Of a stretch of 64,000 nucleotides of DNA, positions 35,177 through 44,772 are shown one piece after another. Source of the DNA: CAKMZU01 sp965248335 (GTDB lineage Bacteria > Pseudomonadota > Gammaproteobacteria > Pseudomonadales > DT-91); contig CBDFIY010000002.1 in assembly GCA_965248335.1 (NCBI GenBank), positions 620,001 to 684,000 on the forward strand, read 5' to 3'. The position numbers and the translations under genes were made by a program. Below the pieces are notes generated by a model. The model was not told where the DNA came from, ran no database searches, and saw only the letters and a list, made by a program, of their open reading frames with translations. The number at the start of each line of letters is the position of its first letter. The stretch's first letter is position 1.

Positions 35177-35518
35177 TTAGCTGCCTCGGTAAGTGGAATA
35201 GCCAAAGGGAGAAACGAGCAGTGGGATGTGGTAGTGCTCGTTAGCGTCGGCGTTAAAAACAATGTCAGCAGTAGGGTAAAAACAAGGCGTGTTTTCTTTA
35301 GCGAAGTACTCAGTTAAGGAAAACGTGAGTTTGTATGTACCTGCTTTTAAAGCTTCATCGGCTGGGAGCAGATCAGTGACACGGCCATCGTCATTGGTGA
35401 TGCCGTGATGAATGGGTTGCCATGCGTCATTCACTTGTTGAAATAGGCTGATGCAAATACCTTGCGCCGGTTTGCCCGTGGCCGTGTTGAGCACGTGGCT
35501 GGTGATAGGGCTTTTCAT
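35177..35518 (-). CDS. uraH: 5-hydroxyisourate hydrolase
   Basis: The 113-residue transthyretin-like protein has the N-terminal SHVLNTATGKPAQGI and the invariant C-terminal YRGS tetrapeptide, both diagnostic of HIU hydrolase. It converts 5-hydroxyisourate to OHCU. No signal peptide is present, so it acts in the cytoplasm. It overlaps uraD by 4 bases (ATGA). Confidence 0.95.
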   Translation of the reverse strand: MKSPITSHVLNTATGKPAQGICISLFQQVNDAWQPIHHGITNDDGRVTDLLPADEALKAGTYKLTFSLTEYFAKENTPCFYPTADIVFNADANEHYHIPLLVSPFGYSTYRGS

Positions 35519-36024
35519 GAGAGCAGTTTCCTTAAGCGCAAAACGGTAATTTTTTGTTGTTCGGCAGCGGCGTTTTTAATTTCTTCTTCGCGGCTGTTGT
35601 TAATGCGGCCTTTGAGTAACGCGAGCATCTCTGCGGCGGTTTTGTTTGTGGCGAACACGATAAAAATAAAACCAAATTTCTCAGCATACGCGTGGTTTAA
35701 CTGGCTTAGCTCACGCAAGGTCTCGTCGCTAGCTTCATTAACAGATGATTGCTCACCGGCAGCAACGGCTTCGGTGTTACGGTATTTCTTGGCAAGGCTT
35801 GAGACATCACCAATTTTAGGGTGACCGGCGAAAGCTTCGAGGCTTTCTGTTTCGTTAGCGGTTTTCCAAAGTTGCTCGGCTTGATCGATAAGCGAATCAA
35901 TGGAGGTAAAGGGACGGCTATCGACCATCGCCTTTGCCCAACGCTCGACACTCAGTGTTGCGTAGAAGTGCGTAAAAACATCGGCTTCCGGTTGCGTATT
36001 GAGCTTTTCGAGTGTTATCAACAT
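35515..36024 (-). CDS. uraD: OHCU decarboxylase
   Basis: The 169-residue protein has the family motif FAGHPKIGD, whose His is catalytic, and a C-terminal NHAYAEKFGFIFIVFATNKT. It decarboxylates OHCU to S-allantoin, completing the uricolytic steps after PuuD and UraH. It overlaps allB by 7 bases upstream and uraH by 4 bases downstream. Confidence 0.93.
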   Translation of the reverse strand: MLITLEKLNTQPEADVFTHFYATLSVERWAKAMVDSRPFTSIDSLIDQAEQLWKTANETESLEAFAGHPKIGDVSSLAKKYRNTEAVAAGEQSSVNEASDETLRELSQLNHAYAEKFGFIFIVFATNKTAAEMLALLKGRINNSREEEIKNAAAEQQKITVLRLRKLLS

Positions 36025-37361
36025 GCGGTGTTTTCCTTGAGTAGCGGTTGGCCTAGGCGCTCTGTGATGAATTCGCCTCGGTCAAAAATTTTCTGCCCTT
36101 TTAACCAGGTTTCTTTTATTTCGCCAAACACAGATTTACCTTCAAACGGGGTGACTTTATGCTTGTGGTGAATCATGTCTTTATGGATGGTGTACTGTGC
36201 TTCTGGGTCAAAAATACACAAATCGGCGGTTTGGCCTTCGGCGATACAGCCTTTATTAATGCCGGCGATTTTTGCGGGGGCTTCGGTCATTAAATGAACC
36301 AGTTTATCGAGGGCGAAACCACGTGCCTTGGCTTCCGTCCACATTAACGATAAGCCAAACTGTAGGCCTGAAATGCCTCCCCATGCGGCTTCTAAGTCGC
36401 CACTGTCGATATGTTTGAGTTGCGGGGTGCAGGGGCTGTGATCGGATACAACACAATCAATTAATCCACTGTCTAACGCTTGCCAAAGTGTATCGGCATT
36501 GGCTTTTTCGCGGATCGGCGGGCAACACTTGAAGCTGGTTTTACCGTCAGGGATGGTTTCGGCTGTTAAGGTTAGATAATGCGGGCATGTTTCAACCGTG
36601 AGTTTTAAACCGGCCTCTTTCGCCGCTTTAATTAAAGGCAGTGCGCCATCTGAACTCAAATGCACGATATGTGCACGTGGATCAAACCCTTGTGCCTTAA
36701 GTTTGTGCATAACACGAACCACCATGGCAATGGCGTTGTCTTCCCAGTCTTTAGGGCGAGAGGTCAAGTATTTTTGGTAGGAAGTACCAAAGTTGTCGCT
36801 GTGGATAATGCCGTCGTCGAGCTCAGCGTGCACTAAATGAACGAGCCCATGTTCAGCGACTTTGCGCATACTGGCTTCGAGCATGGCTTCATCAACCGGT
36901 TGGAATTCATCAATCCCTGAATCAATGGTGAATGACTTTACGCCATGTACGCCTGCAGCGAGTAGGTCATCTAAATCCGCTAAATTATCGGCTGTGGCAC
37001 CGCCCCAAAAGGCGGTATCAATCATGAGTTTATCATCAAGTACGGCGAGTTTTTCTTGCAGCGCTGATTTGGTCACTGTCACAGGAATACAATTGAGCGG
37101 CATATCAACCAAAGTGGTGATGCCACCCGCGCAGGCAGCATGGGTAGCGGTATCAAAGCCCTCCCAGTCAGTACGGCCAGGCTCGTTGATGTGCACGTGG
37201 CTATCCACAAGCCCGGGCAAAATATGCAGATCACCATAATCGATGGCTTCGTGCGCGTAAGGTAAGATACGTTGGATTTTACCTTGATCGATAACCAGTG
37301 TGGCGGGTTGAAAGCGATTATCGATAAACACAAACCGGCTTTTTATAACAGTCTGACTCAT
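36018..37361 (-). CDS. allB: allantoinase
   Basis: The 447-residue amidohydrolase opens S-allantoin to allantoate. Metal-binding motifs are VDSHVHINEPGRTDW, GVKSFTIDSG with the probable carboxylated Lys, LVHAE, HIVHLSS and SDHSPC. Together they fit AllB better than dihydropyrimidinase. Coupled start and stop overlaps occur with xdhC and uraD. No allantoicase or ureidoglycolate gene follows in the window. Confidence 0.92.
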   Translation of the reverse strand: MSQTVIKSRFVFIDNRFQPATLVIDQGKIQRILPYAHEAIDYGDLHILPGLVDSHVHINEPGRTDWEGFDTATHAACAGGITTLVDMPLNCIPVTVTKSALQEKLAVLDDKLMIDTAFWGGATADNLADLDDLLAAGVHGVKSFTIDSGIDEFQPVDEAMLEASMRKVAEHGLVHLVHAELDDGIIHSDNFGTSYQKYLTSRPKDWEDNAIAMVVRVMHKLKAQGFDPRAHIVHLSSDGALPLIKAAKEAGLKLTVETCPHYLTLTAETIPDGKTSFKCCPPIREKANADTLWQALDSGLIDCVVSDHSPCTPQLKHIDSGDLEAAWGGISGLQFGLSLMWTEAKARGFALDKLVHLMTEAPAKIAGINKGCIAEGQTADLCIFDPEAQYTIHKDMIHHKHKVTPFEGKSVFGEIKETWLKGQKIFDRGEFITERLGQPLLKENTAC

Positions 37362-38248
37362 TGCTGGGTGGTTACCTCGTTAAGTATAAAAGGGCGCAAG
37401 GTTTGTAACTGAACGCCTTGTCTATTTGCTTTTGTTTTTTTACTGACTTCTTTGTGAGTAGCTTTATTATTGGCGATGGGCGCTTGGTAAAGGCTAATAA
37501 TCTGACCAGCGATGGAAATTGCAACCTCCATCGGCTCTTTTCCTTGAACACTGTTTAATCCAACAGGGCATACCATATTATCGATGAGAGAAGGTGCAAT
37601 ATCTCTGTGTGCAAGGCGCTTTCTAAAACGCTCAGCTTTGGTTTGTGAGCCAATAACACCCAGCCAGCTATCGGGGTGGTGTGTTAGCGCAGCGTGACAG
37701 AGATCAAAATCTAACTGGTGATTATGGGTAAGCACCAAAAATGCGCTGCCTTTTTTAGCGCGTTTTAGTTCACCCACAGGATCATCCGTAAAAAGGGTTT
37801 GGGCGCTGCTGGTTTGTGGCAAGTAATCAGGGCGGTTATCAATCCAACGAATAGCGATGGGTAGTTTTTCAAGCACTTGCATTAAGTGATGAGCAATATG
37901 GCCTGCGCCATATATATCAAGATGCATTTTTTTGCTGACAATAACCTCAAACAATACACTTACACTGCCACCGCAGCATTGGCCGAGCGTTGCACCTAAA
38001 GGAAAATGTTTGATCTCTTGCTGGCTGATGTTTTTCTCGAGAAGCGTGCGAGCCTTGTCAATCACCGTATATTCTAAATGCCCGCCGCCAATGGTGTCGT
38101 ATTGGCTGGATGCAGTGATCACCATTTTGGTGCCAGCGATACGCGGTGTGGAGCCGGCGCTGCCTAGCAAGGTGATAAGCACATAGGCCTCACCTTGTAG
38201 GTTGAGATCGTGACAGGCCTGCTGCCATGCGCTGCCGACATTTAGCAT
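37358..38248 (-). CDS. xdhC: xanthine dehydrogenase accessory protein XdhC
   Basis: The 296-residue cytoplasmic factor binds molybdenum cofactor and aids its sulfuration before insertion into XdhB. The N-terminal XdhC/CoxI region has IGGGHLEYTVIDKA and GQCCGGSVSVLFE. A C-terminal Rossmann domain has DIYGAGHIAHHL and LGVIGSQTKAERFRKRL. The start overlaps the xdhB stop by 7 bases. The roughly 45-residue C-terminal tail after IAGQIISLY is Lys/Thr-rich. Confidence 0.92.
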   Translation of the reverse strand: MLNVGSAWQQACHDLNLQGEAYVLITLLGSAGSTPRIAGTKMVITASSQYDTIGGGHLEYTVIDKARTLLEKNISQQEIKHFPLGATLGQCCGGSVSVLFEVIVSKKMHLDIYGAGHIAHHLMQVLEKLPIAIRWIDNRPDYLPQTSSAQTLFTDDPVGELKRAKKGSAFLVLTHNHQLDFDLCHAALTHHPDSWLGVIGSQTKAERFRKRLAHRDIAPSLIDNMVCPVGLNSVQGKEPMEVAISIAGQIISLYQAPIANNKATHKEVSKKTKANRQGVQLQTLRPFILNEVTTQQ

Positions 38249-40587
38249 GACGGCTTGCCTTGTGTTTCACGCCATTCTTTCGCTTGCATCACAGCGTTAA
38301 GGATTTTTTCTGGTGTAGCAGGTGGGTCAAGCGGCGGCGCGTAGCGATAATCGGTGATGCTGGCGACTGCATTACGCAAGGCACACCACACACTGATACC
38401 CAACATAAAAGGGGGTTCACCTACCGCTTTGGAGCGGAATACCGTGGCCTCAGGGTTGGCTGATTCATACAAATCGACATTAAAAATTTCAGGTGTGTCG
38501 CCAATGGCAGGGATTTTATAGGTGGCGGGGTTGTCGGTTATTAACCGTCCTGCATCATTCCACTGTAGCTCTTCCGTGGTGAGCCAGCCCATACCTTGAA
38601 TAAAGGCACCTTCAATCTGGCCTTTGTCGAGCGCAGGGTTAAGCGATTGACCGACGTCGTGCAAGATATCCACGCGGCTTAATGTGTTTTCGCCGGTTAA
38701 AGTATCAATCTCGACTTCTGCCAGTGCGGCGCCGTTGGCAAAATAAAAGAACGGGTGGCCTGTGGCATTTGCTCTGTCGTAATGGATTTTAGGTGTCTTA
38801 TAAAATCCTGTGGCGGATAATGAAATACGATCCATATACGCGCCTTGTGTCACTTCTGAGAACAGCACTTGCGTGTTATTAAAAGTCACCTGGTTATTTT
38901 TAAATTTAATGTCGGCATCATCATTCAGGTTGTGATGCGTTTTTATAAAGTCGATCAAACGCGTTTTAAGCGTATTCGCTGCATTGAGCGCGGCCATGCC
39001 GTTTAAGTCTGTGCCGCTGGATGCAGCAGTGGGCGATGTGTTGGGGACTTTGTCGGTACGGGTAGCGGTGATGTTGATCTTATCCATGCTCACACCCAGC
39101 GCATTAGAAACAATTTGAGCCACTTTGGTATTCAGCCCTTGCCCCATTTCGGTGCCACCATGATTAAGGTGCACGCTGCCATCCGTATAAATGTGTATCA
39201 GTGCGCCAGCTTGGTTGAGGTGTTGCGCGGTAAATGAAATACCGAATTTCACAGGCGTTAACGCAAGGCCTTTTTTAATGATGGGTGATGTTGCATTAAA
39301 GCGTTGAATGGCTTCTCGTCGCGTATGATAGTCGCCTTGCTCGGCCAATTGCCCGATCAGGTCTTTTAATACGTGTTGTTCGATTTTTTGCCCGTAAACG
39401 GTTGTATCTTTGCCTTCACGATAAAGGTTGTCGAGGCGCACGGATAAAGGGTCACGCCCTACGGCATAGGCCACATCGTCTAGCATTTTTTCGGCTAACA
39501 CCATGCCTTGTGGGCCGCCAAATCCGCGAAAAGCGGTGTGGCTGTGTGTGTTCAAGCGTACACGGTTGCCTGTGAATTTGGCATTGGGATAATAGTAGGC
39601 GTTATCGGCATGGAACATGGCACGATCGACAATGGCATCCGATAAATCGGGTGAATGCCCGCAGTGGCCGTTTATCTCAGCGTTAACATGCTCGATCAAG
39701 CCTTCGTTACTAAAACCTATGTCGTAATGGTGTGTGAACGGATGTCTTTTACCGGTTAATTTGAAATCATCGGCTCTTGCTAAGCGAAGCTTTACCGATT
39801 TGCCGGTGTGATGTGCAGCTAATGCAGCTAAACAGGCCCATTGCGCCGCTTGGGTTTCTTTGCCGCCGAAAGCGCCGCCCATGCGTCGCATCTCAACAGT
39901 GATCTGATTAAAAGGGATGTCCAATACTTCAGCAACGAGGATTTGCACTTCTGAGGGGTGTTGGCTGGAGGTACGAATCAACATGCCGCCATCTTCAGTT
40001 GGATCGGCAATGGCCACTTGGCCTTCGAGGTAGAAGTGCTCTTGACCGCCAATATGTAATGTATCGCTGAGCGTATTCGATGAACTATCTACCTGAGGCT
40101 CGCCACGTTGCATGCCATGTGGCGGACGAACCCATGATTCTGCTTTTATTGCTTGCTCGATATTGAGTAATGGTGTTTCTTCTGTGGCCTCTATAATGGC
40201 ACCTCGTGCCGCTTTTCGTGCGTGCTCGTAGGTATCGGCTACAACGAGGGCAAGAGGTTGATGGTGATAAGCGATGTTTTTCTCTGCCAGTAAATGGTCG
40301 CCATCGAAGACGGGGCCAATATCTTTATGCCCTGGAATATCATCACTGGTTAATACCGCGATAACCCCGTCTTGTGCTAACAGTTGTTCCTTATCGATAC
40401 GTTCAAAAACGCCGCAGGCAATCGGTGCAGAGACAGGGTAGGCATGTAAGCAGCCTTGCAGCGTGGGCAAATCATCGATAAAAGGCGCAGTGCCAGTGAC
40501 ATGCTTGATGGCACTTTCATGCTTAACAGATTGACCGGCTTGGTGTGATGAGCTGGGTGAGTCGGAAAGTTCGGTAAGTTTACGCAT
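38242..40587 (-). CDS. xdhB: xanthine dehydrogenase, molybdopterin-binding subunit
   Basis: The 781-residue catalytic subunit oxidises hypoxanthine and xanthine to urate. Moco-contact motifs are MRRMGGAFGGKETQ, HTAFRGFGGPQGM and HLNHGGTEMGQGLNTK. The catalytic Glu lies in KAVGEPPFMLG near the C-terminus. The Arg and Glu substrate residues typical of XDH, not CO dehydrogenase or aldehyde oxidase, fit the operon context. The start overlaps the xdhA stop by 8 bases. Confidence 0.95.
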   Translation of the reverse strand: MRKLTELSDSPSSSHQAGQSVKHESAIKHVTGTAPFIDDLPTLQGCLHAYPVSAPIACGVFERIDKEQLLAQDGVIAVLTSDDIPGHKDIGPVFDGDHLLAEKNIAYHHQPLALVVADTYEHARKAARGAIIEATEETPLLNIEQAIKAESWVRPPHGMQRGEPQVDSSSNTLSDTLHIGGQEHFYLEGQVAIADPTEDGGMLIRTSSQHPSEVQILVAEVLDIPFNQITVEMRRMGGAFGGKETQAAQWACLAALAAHHTGKSVKLRLARADDFKLTGKRHPFTHHYDIGFSNEGLIEHVNAEINGHCGHSPDLSDAIVDRAMFHADNAYYYPNAKFTGNRVRLNTHSHTAFRGFGGPQGMVLAEKMLDDVAYAVGRDPLSVRLDNLYREGKDTTVYGQKIEQHVLKDLIGQLAEQGDYHTRREAIQRFNATSPIIKKGLALTPVKFGISFTAQHLNQAGALIHIYTDGSVHLNHGGTEMGQGLNTKVAQIVSNALGVSMDKINITATRTDKVPNTSPTAASSGTDLNGMAALNAANTLKTRLIDFIKTHHNLNDDADIKFKNNQVTFNNTQVLFSEVTQGAYMDRISLSATGFYKTPKIHYDRANATGHPFFYFANGAALAEVEIDTLTGENTLSRVDILHDVGQSLNPALDKGQIEGAFIQGMGWLTTEELQWNDAGRLITDNPATYKIPAIGDTPEIFNVDLYESANPEATVFRSKAVGEPPFMLGISVWCALRNAVASITDYRYAPPLDPPATPEKILNAVMQAKEWRETQGKPSC

Positions 40588-42016
40588 GATGAATTCTTAC
40601 GGCAGCTCCAGATAAAGTGGATTCGGATGAGGCATAAAAAGCACGCATGACTAAATTCTTTGCAGCTTGTTGGCGATACTGTTGCGAGGCTCGGCTGTCG
40701 CTCATCGGGGTGAAGTCATTATCGAGTGTCTTAACAGCTTGCAATACAGTTTCTTCTGTCAGTGTCCTCCCTGTTAATGCCGCCTCTAAATGCGGGGCAG
40801 ATTTTGGTGTGGCTGCCATGCCGCCAAACCCTGTACTGACATTCTTAATACGTCCATTGGAAATCGTGATAAGTAACGCCATGCAAACAGCGGAAATATC
40901 ATCCTCATAACGCTTACTGAGCTTATAAAAGAAAAGTTCGGTATTTTTGGGTTTCGGGGGGATGATGATGGATTGAATAATTTCACCCGCATCAAGAACA
41001 GTAGTTTTATAGCCTTTAAAAAAATCTCGGATTGAAATAAGACGATTACCTTTTTTGGATGCTAAGCGTAATGATGCATTAACAGCTAATAAAAAGGGTG
41101 CCGGGTCGCCGATGGGTGAAGCGTTGCCTAAGCTGCCGCCTAAGGTGCCTTGATTTCTTATTTGTTCTGATCCAAGGCGTGAAAATACTTCGCTGGCCTC
41201 AGGGTAGTGAGCCAATAAAAGCGGTAAGAAGGCGCTGTAGCTGACTGCTGCGCCTATCTCTATATTGTTACCTGTGGCTTCAAGTTGGGTTAATTCATGA
41301 ATATTACCAAGATAAATGGTTTGCTTGGGTGTTGTTAGCTGCTGTGTAGCTTCAAGGTAAAAATCAGTTGCACCGGAAAAAATGCGTGCATCAGGTTGCT
41401 TCTCTAACACATCAAAAAATGTTGCAAGCGTTGTTGGGGAGAAATTGGCTTGCTGTGGTAGATAAGTTGTTTCTTCGGATGTTAGCTTTTGTAGCTCAGC
41501 TGTCACATCACTGGGCGTATGATGCGCAAGACGGGGGTAGCTAAAAGCCTTCTTGGCAGCATCAAGAATGGGGCGGTAGCCTGTGCAGCGACAGAGGTTG
41601 CCAGATAACGCTTCTAGAACGGTATCCCGCCCGGGGTAGGTTGTGTGATTAAGGTACAGTGCATAAAGGCTCATGATAAAACCCGGTGTGCAAAATCCAC
41701 ATTGCGTCCCGTGGCAATCAAGCATGGCTTGCTGTACGGGGTGAAGGTCATCTTGCTGGTTCAATGCCTCAATGGTTAATAAATGTTTACCGCCAAGTGC
41801 ATTCATGGGCAGCAGGCAGGCATTGGCGCTGCGGTAAGTGACTTGTCTGCCCTGTAGGCTGCCAATGAGTACGGTACAGGCACCACAATCACCGGATGCG
41901 CATCCTTCTTTCGTCCCTGTGCGACCTTTCGTTGTGCGCAACCAGTCGAGTGCGCTCGTGTTTAGTGCATGATCAGAAGTCTGTATGACTTCGTGATTGA
42001 ATAAGAATGTGGCCAT
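40580..42016 (-). CDS. xdhA: xanthine dehydrogenase, FeS/FAD subunit
   Basis: The 478-residue protein has an N-terminal plant-type 2Fe-2S domain (CASGDCGACT), a second 2Fe-2S helical domain (CGFCTPGF and LCRCTGY), an FAD-binding domain (FSGATDFYLEA, LGGSLGNASPIGD) and a CO-dehydrogenase-flavoprotein C-terminal domain. It passes electrons from the Moco in XdhB to NAD. It is the first gene of the purine operon. A palindrome of TetR-operator type lies 120 bases upstream. Confidence 0.95.
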   Translation of the reverse strand: MATFLFNHEVIQTSDHALNTSALDWLRTTKGRTGTKEGCASGDCGACTVLIGSLQGRQVTYRSANACLLPMNALGGKHLLTIEALNQQDDLHPVQQAMLDCHGTQCGFCTPGFIMSLYALYLNHTTYPGRDTVLEALSGNLCRCTGYRPILDAAKKAFSYPRLAHHTPSDVTAELQKLTSEETTYLPQQANFSPTTLATFFDVLEKQPDARIFSGATDFYLEATQQLTTPKQTIYLGNIHELTQLEATGNNIEIGAAVSYSAFLPLLLAHYPEASEVFSRLGSEQIRNQGTLGGSLGNASPIGDPAPFLLAVNASLRLASKKGNRLISIRDFFKGYKTTVLDAGEIIQSIIIPPKPKNTELFFYKLSKRYEDDISAVCMALLITISNGRIKNVSTGFGGMAATPKSAPHLEAALTGRTLTEETVLQAVKTLDNDFTPMSDSRASQQYRQQAAKNLVMRAFYASSESTLSGAAVRIHHA

Positions 42017-42439
42017 AAGTAACTGTGCAACCCATCATGTTTGCGTTTTATTATTTTTATCATGCTCAAAGCTTACGACCTCGACGCAGGACAAAAGTAC
42101 GTTACGTTTTGGTTAGGCAATAACTGTACCATAATCTGTCTGATCGGTCAGTTTTTTGATTGTTCGTGCGTGTTTATTCCGGTTTTTTAATGCTTGCTGT
42201 GATGTTTCATTTTGGTTTGAAGTGTGAAAAACGCGATATGTTTATTCAAAAGCAGTGATGTGAAGGTTGCATTATGACTGTAGTTGACGCTTAAGAGGTG
42301 ATTGGGCTTTGTACATGTTTACATGTATTGAAGCGAGGTATCTTTTGGTGGTTAAGAAATATACATAAACGCCGAATAAATCAGTGGGTTTATGACATGT
42401 CTAAAAAGTTATTAAGTTACATCTTGGTAAGTAGCGGTA
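42017..42439. other. operon-upstream region
   Basis: No convincing gene. It contains the presumed promoter of the purine operon and a palindrome at 42136-42151. The open frame at 42298-42507 runs into the IS terminus and has no ribosome binding site. Confidence 0.5.
42136..42151. promoter_or_regulatory. possible TetR-type operator upstream of xdhA
   Basis: CTGTCTGATCGGTCAG matches its own reverse complement at 12 of 16 positions and resembles TetR-family operators built around a GATC centre. Its place 120 bases upstream of xdhA suggests repression of the operon, but no regulator gene is in the window. Confidence 0.35.
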
Positions 42440-42472
42440 GATTTCAACATACTTGTCGCCTAAAGTTTACTT

Positions 42473-43549
42473 TTATGCCGCCTGATTTATTTCCCTATTA
42501 CTTTTAGATTTCCCTGGGTTTAAATAAACCTCAGCAATGTGATCCCAGTTTCTAATGTCGCCACTCCATCGCTCTGGGTGCGCCATTTTCGCCTGTAGAT
42601 AAACAGCTTTACGGTTGATTAAGATAATTCTATCTTGCTTCGTATGACGCTCTACAGGCGTGACATATTTTATGCTGCTGTGTCTGTGCTCATGATTATA
42701 CCAATCAGCAAATCCATTCACCCATTTTCGTGCTAAATCTAAACCCTCAAAGGCTTTTTCTGGGTATTCTGGTCGATACTTAAGTGTTCTAAATAATGAC
42801 TCAGAATAAGGGTTATCATTACTAACAGAGGGGCGGCTAAACGACGGAGCAACCCCTAATTCTTGCAGTGTCGCTAGCATTGTTGCGCCTTTCATCGGGC
42901 TACCGTTGTCCGAATGTAAGATCACCTGATTCGGCTTAATCCCTTCACGTAAGCAAATATCTGTCATTAAATCTGCGGCCAATGCACTGCTTTCTTGTTC
43001 ATATACCTGCCAACCAACAATCTTTCGGCTATAAATATCCATGACAAGATACAAGTAATAAAACAAGCCTTTTACCGTTGTTGGTAAATACGTAATATCC
43101 CAACTATAAATCTGATTCGGGCCTGTGGCCGTCAACGATTCAGGTTTTGTAATAACTCTGGCAGGCTTACTTCTCAGCCGATGCTTATCTTGTTTATGTG
43201 CTTTTAACACACGGTAAATAGTGGATTCAGATGCGATGTACACACCTTTATCTGCAAGCATTGGCACGATGACGCTGGGCGATAAATTCGCGTATTCAGG
43301 TTGGTTGCAGACCTGAATAATACGCTGTCTCTCAAGCTCACTGAGCTTATTACAAGGGCTGTGCTTGGCTGACAAACGACCATCTTCATCGCCCTCTGGT
43401 CGCGCCCAGCGCTGTAATGTTTTTGGTGTAATGCCTATAATATCGCAAGCCTGCCTTTGCCTAGCACCATTGGATCGAGCCTCGCTAATCAAGTGAATAA
43501 TATCATCACGCTCTTGTTTCACTATTAGCTGGCCTCGTCGCTTTCCCAT
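42473..43549 (-). CDS. IS3-family transposase OrfB
   Basis: The 358-residue protein has a helix-turn-helix start (QACDIIGITPKTLQRW), an HTH_21-like region and an rve integrase core. DDE residues are in SWDITYLP, HSDNGSPM and PYSESLFRTLKY. The start overlaps orfA in another frame by 25 bases, the classical IS3 arrangement where a -1 frameshift makes an OrfAB fusion. Confidence 0.88.
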   Translation of the reverse strand: MGKRRGQLIVKQERDDIIHLISEARSNGARQRQACDIIGITPKTLQRWARPEGDEDGRLSAKHSPCNKLSELERQRIIQVCNQPEYANLSPSVIVPMLADKGVYIASESTIYRVLKAHKQDKHRLRSKPARVITKPESLTATGPNQIYSWDITYLPTTVKGLFYYLYLVMDIYSRKIVGWQVYEQESSALAADLMTDICLREGIKPNQVILHSDNGSPMKGATMLATLQELGVAPSFSRPSVSNDNPYSESLFRTLKYRPEYPEKAFEGLDLARKWVNGFADWYNHEHRHSSIKYVTPVERHTKQDRIILINRKAVYLQAKMAHPERWSGDIRNWDHIAEVYLNPGKSKSNREINQAA

Positions 43550-44046
43550 ATTTCGTGGACTTTTTTTTGGAGTACTAGCAGCGCTGCTGTTTCAGCTAAT
43601 GCCTTATCTTTACGGTTTAACTCCTTTTTTAGTAACTTAATGTCATTTTTAAATTGCTTATTCTCACTTTGAATTTCTGAAGCAGTCGATAGGGGCTTAT
43701 TCTTGATAAAATCACCTCTCCATTGGTTGATATGATGTGGGTATATTCCTTTCTCTCGGCAAAGCTGGCTGATGTCCTCGACGCTCAAAGATCCGCAGGC
43801 AATGACCATATTCAAACGTTCTTCAGCGCTCCAATCTTGGGGCCTTTTTTCTTTAACCATGGTCATTACCCCACCATCTAATGGTTGATTAAGCCGTTGC
43901 TCTTTAGCCTGTCTAATCCATTTTTGTAACGTCGAATGGCCAATACCTAAGTTTTCAGCCACATCCTTGATGCTCATACATTCTTGTCGGCTCAATGCCT
44001 TTTCTATTGCCTGTATCTTAAACGAATGGGTAAACGATTTTCTCAT
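43525..44046 (-). CDS. IS3-family transposase OrfA
   Basis: The 173-residue DNA-binding protein starts MRKSFTHSFKIQAIEKALS. It has a helix-turn-helix (VAENLGIGHSTLQKWIRQA), a second HTH (QLCREKGIYPHHINQW) and a leucine-zipper-like C-terminus (KQFKNDIKLLKKELNRKDKAL) typical of IS3 OrfA multimerisation regions. It overlaps orfB. Confidence 0.85.
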   Translation of the reverse strand: MRKSFTHSFKIQAIEKALSRQECMSIKDVAENLGIGHSTLQKWIRQAKEQRLNQPLDGGVMTMVKEKRPQDWSAEERLNMVIACGSLSVEDISQLCREKGIYPHHINQWRGDFIKNKPLSTASEIQSENKQFKNDIKLLKKELNRKDKALAETAALLVLQKKVHEIWESDEAS

Positions 44047-44095
44047 TTTTTATGCCTCTAATTAAAATTTTAGAGGCGACAAGTATCCTGACACA

Positions 44096-44629
44096 GGGGG
44101 AGCGGGCGTCTATCCGTAGCTTACCAACAATATGAAGATTTTCTTCAGTAACTGGGTTGACGTATTTTATCTTCGTATAAAAGCTATCCGTAGAAATATA
44201 ACGTATTCCCTTGTCCTTTAATGTTTTAGCCATACCAACAGTCTGCTCTGCATACAAGTCAGTACGAGACTTGCCTTCTTTATCTATGGTTTGTTTTGCA
44301 TCCAGCCCGTACGCGGTATTTGATTTAAGATGGACAATGCTAAGCAATGAGACCTCAAGTCCTTTTTCAGCGGAGCCTGAGCCACCACTCCAGAAATTTC
44401 CTAAACCTGCCGTGCACTTACCGCTCTTTTTCACGAAACTTGCATCTATAGCGGCAATCCATTCATCTTCTTTCGGTAACTCGCTAAAAATGAGCTGATT
44501 ATTGAAAGCTTTAAAGTCGAAGGATACACGATGCCATCGACTAAAAGTTTTCTCGCACAAGCTTGAGGAACGACTCATATTGCGAAAATTTGCCCTGCCA
44601 CGAAATACTATTAGCGTAATCAATAGCAC
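44096..44629 (-). pseudogene. truncated IS4-like transposase
   Basis: The minus-strand frame from 44629 encodes a DDE transposase N-terminal half (AIDASFVKKSGKCTAGLGNF, then STDSFYTKIKYVNP). It loses similarity at LRIDARS, where the IS3 element begins. The C-terminal half is absent. With the terminus at 44751-44771 this is the left-over part of an IS whose ends match the miniature element at 2015-2149. Confidence 0.7.
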
Positions 44630-44771
44630 CCTAATGAATTTTTTTGTGGTAAAGCAATATCGACATTGAATATAAAATCTGTGAAATCAAATTTTGCATG
44701 AACTATTTTCAGTAAAAACATTCATAGACTTAGGTTATCTCAAGTGGTTCAAAAAACTGTCTGAAGTATTG
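44096..44771 (-). mobile_element. IS remnant, parent type of the 135-bp MITE
   Basis: Its outer end at 44751-44771 reads AAAAAACTGTCTGAAGTATTG, the same inverted terminus as at 2129-2149 with one change. The inner end is lost to the IS3 insertion. It lies directly against the broken alsS frame, which it truncated. Confidence 0.7.
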
Positions 44772-44772
44772 T

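Larger units (their letters stand above)
42440..44095 (-). mobile_element. IS3-family insertion sequence
   Basis: ATACTTGTCGCCT occurs near 42449 and, inverted, near 44084. With the outer TGTGTCAGG at the right end it forms the terminal repeats around orfA and orfB. Ends are approximate, because the left terminus is diverged. It is inserted in an older IS remnant (44096-44771). Confidence 0.75.

Noticed and set aside
42298..42507. Plus-strand frame upstream of the IS3 element
   Set aside because: No ribosome binding site, atypical Cys/Trp-rich composition, and it runs into the IS terminus.
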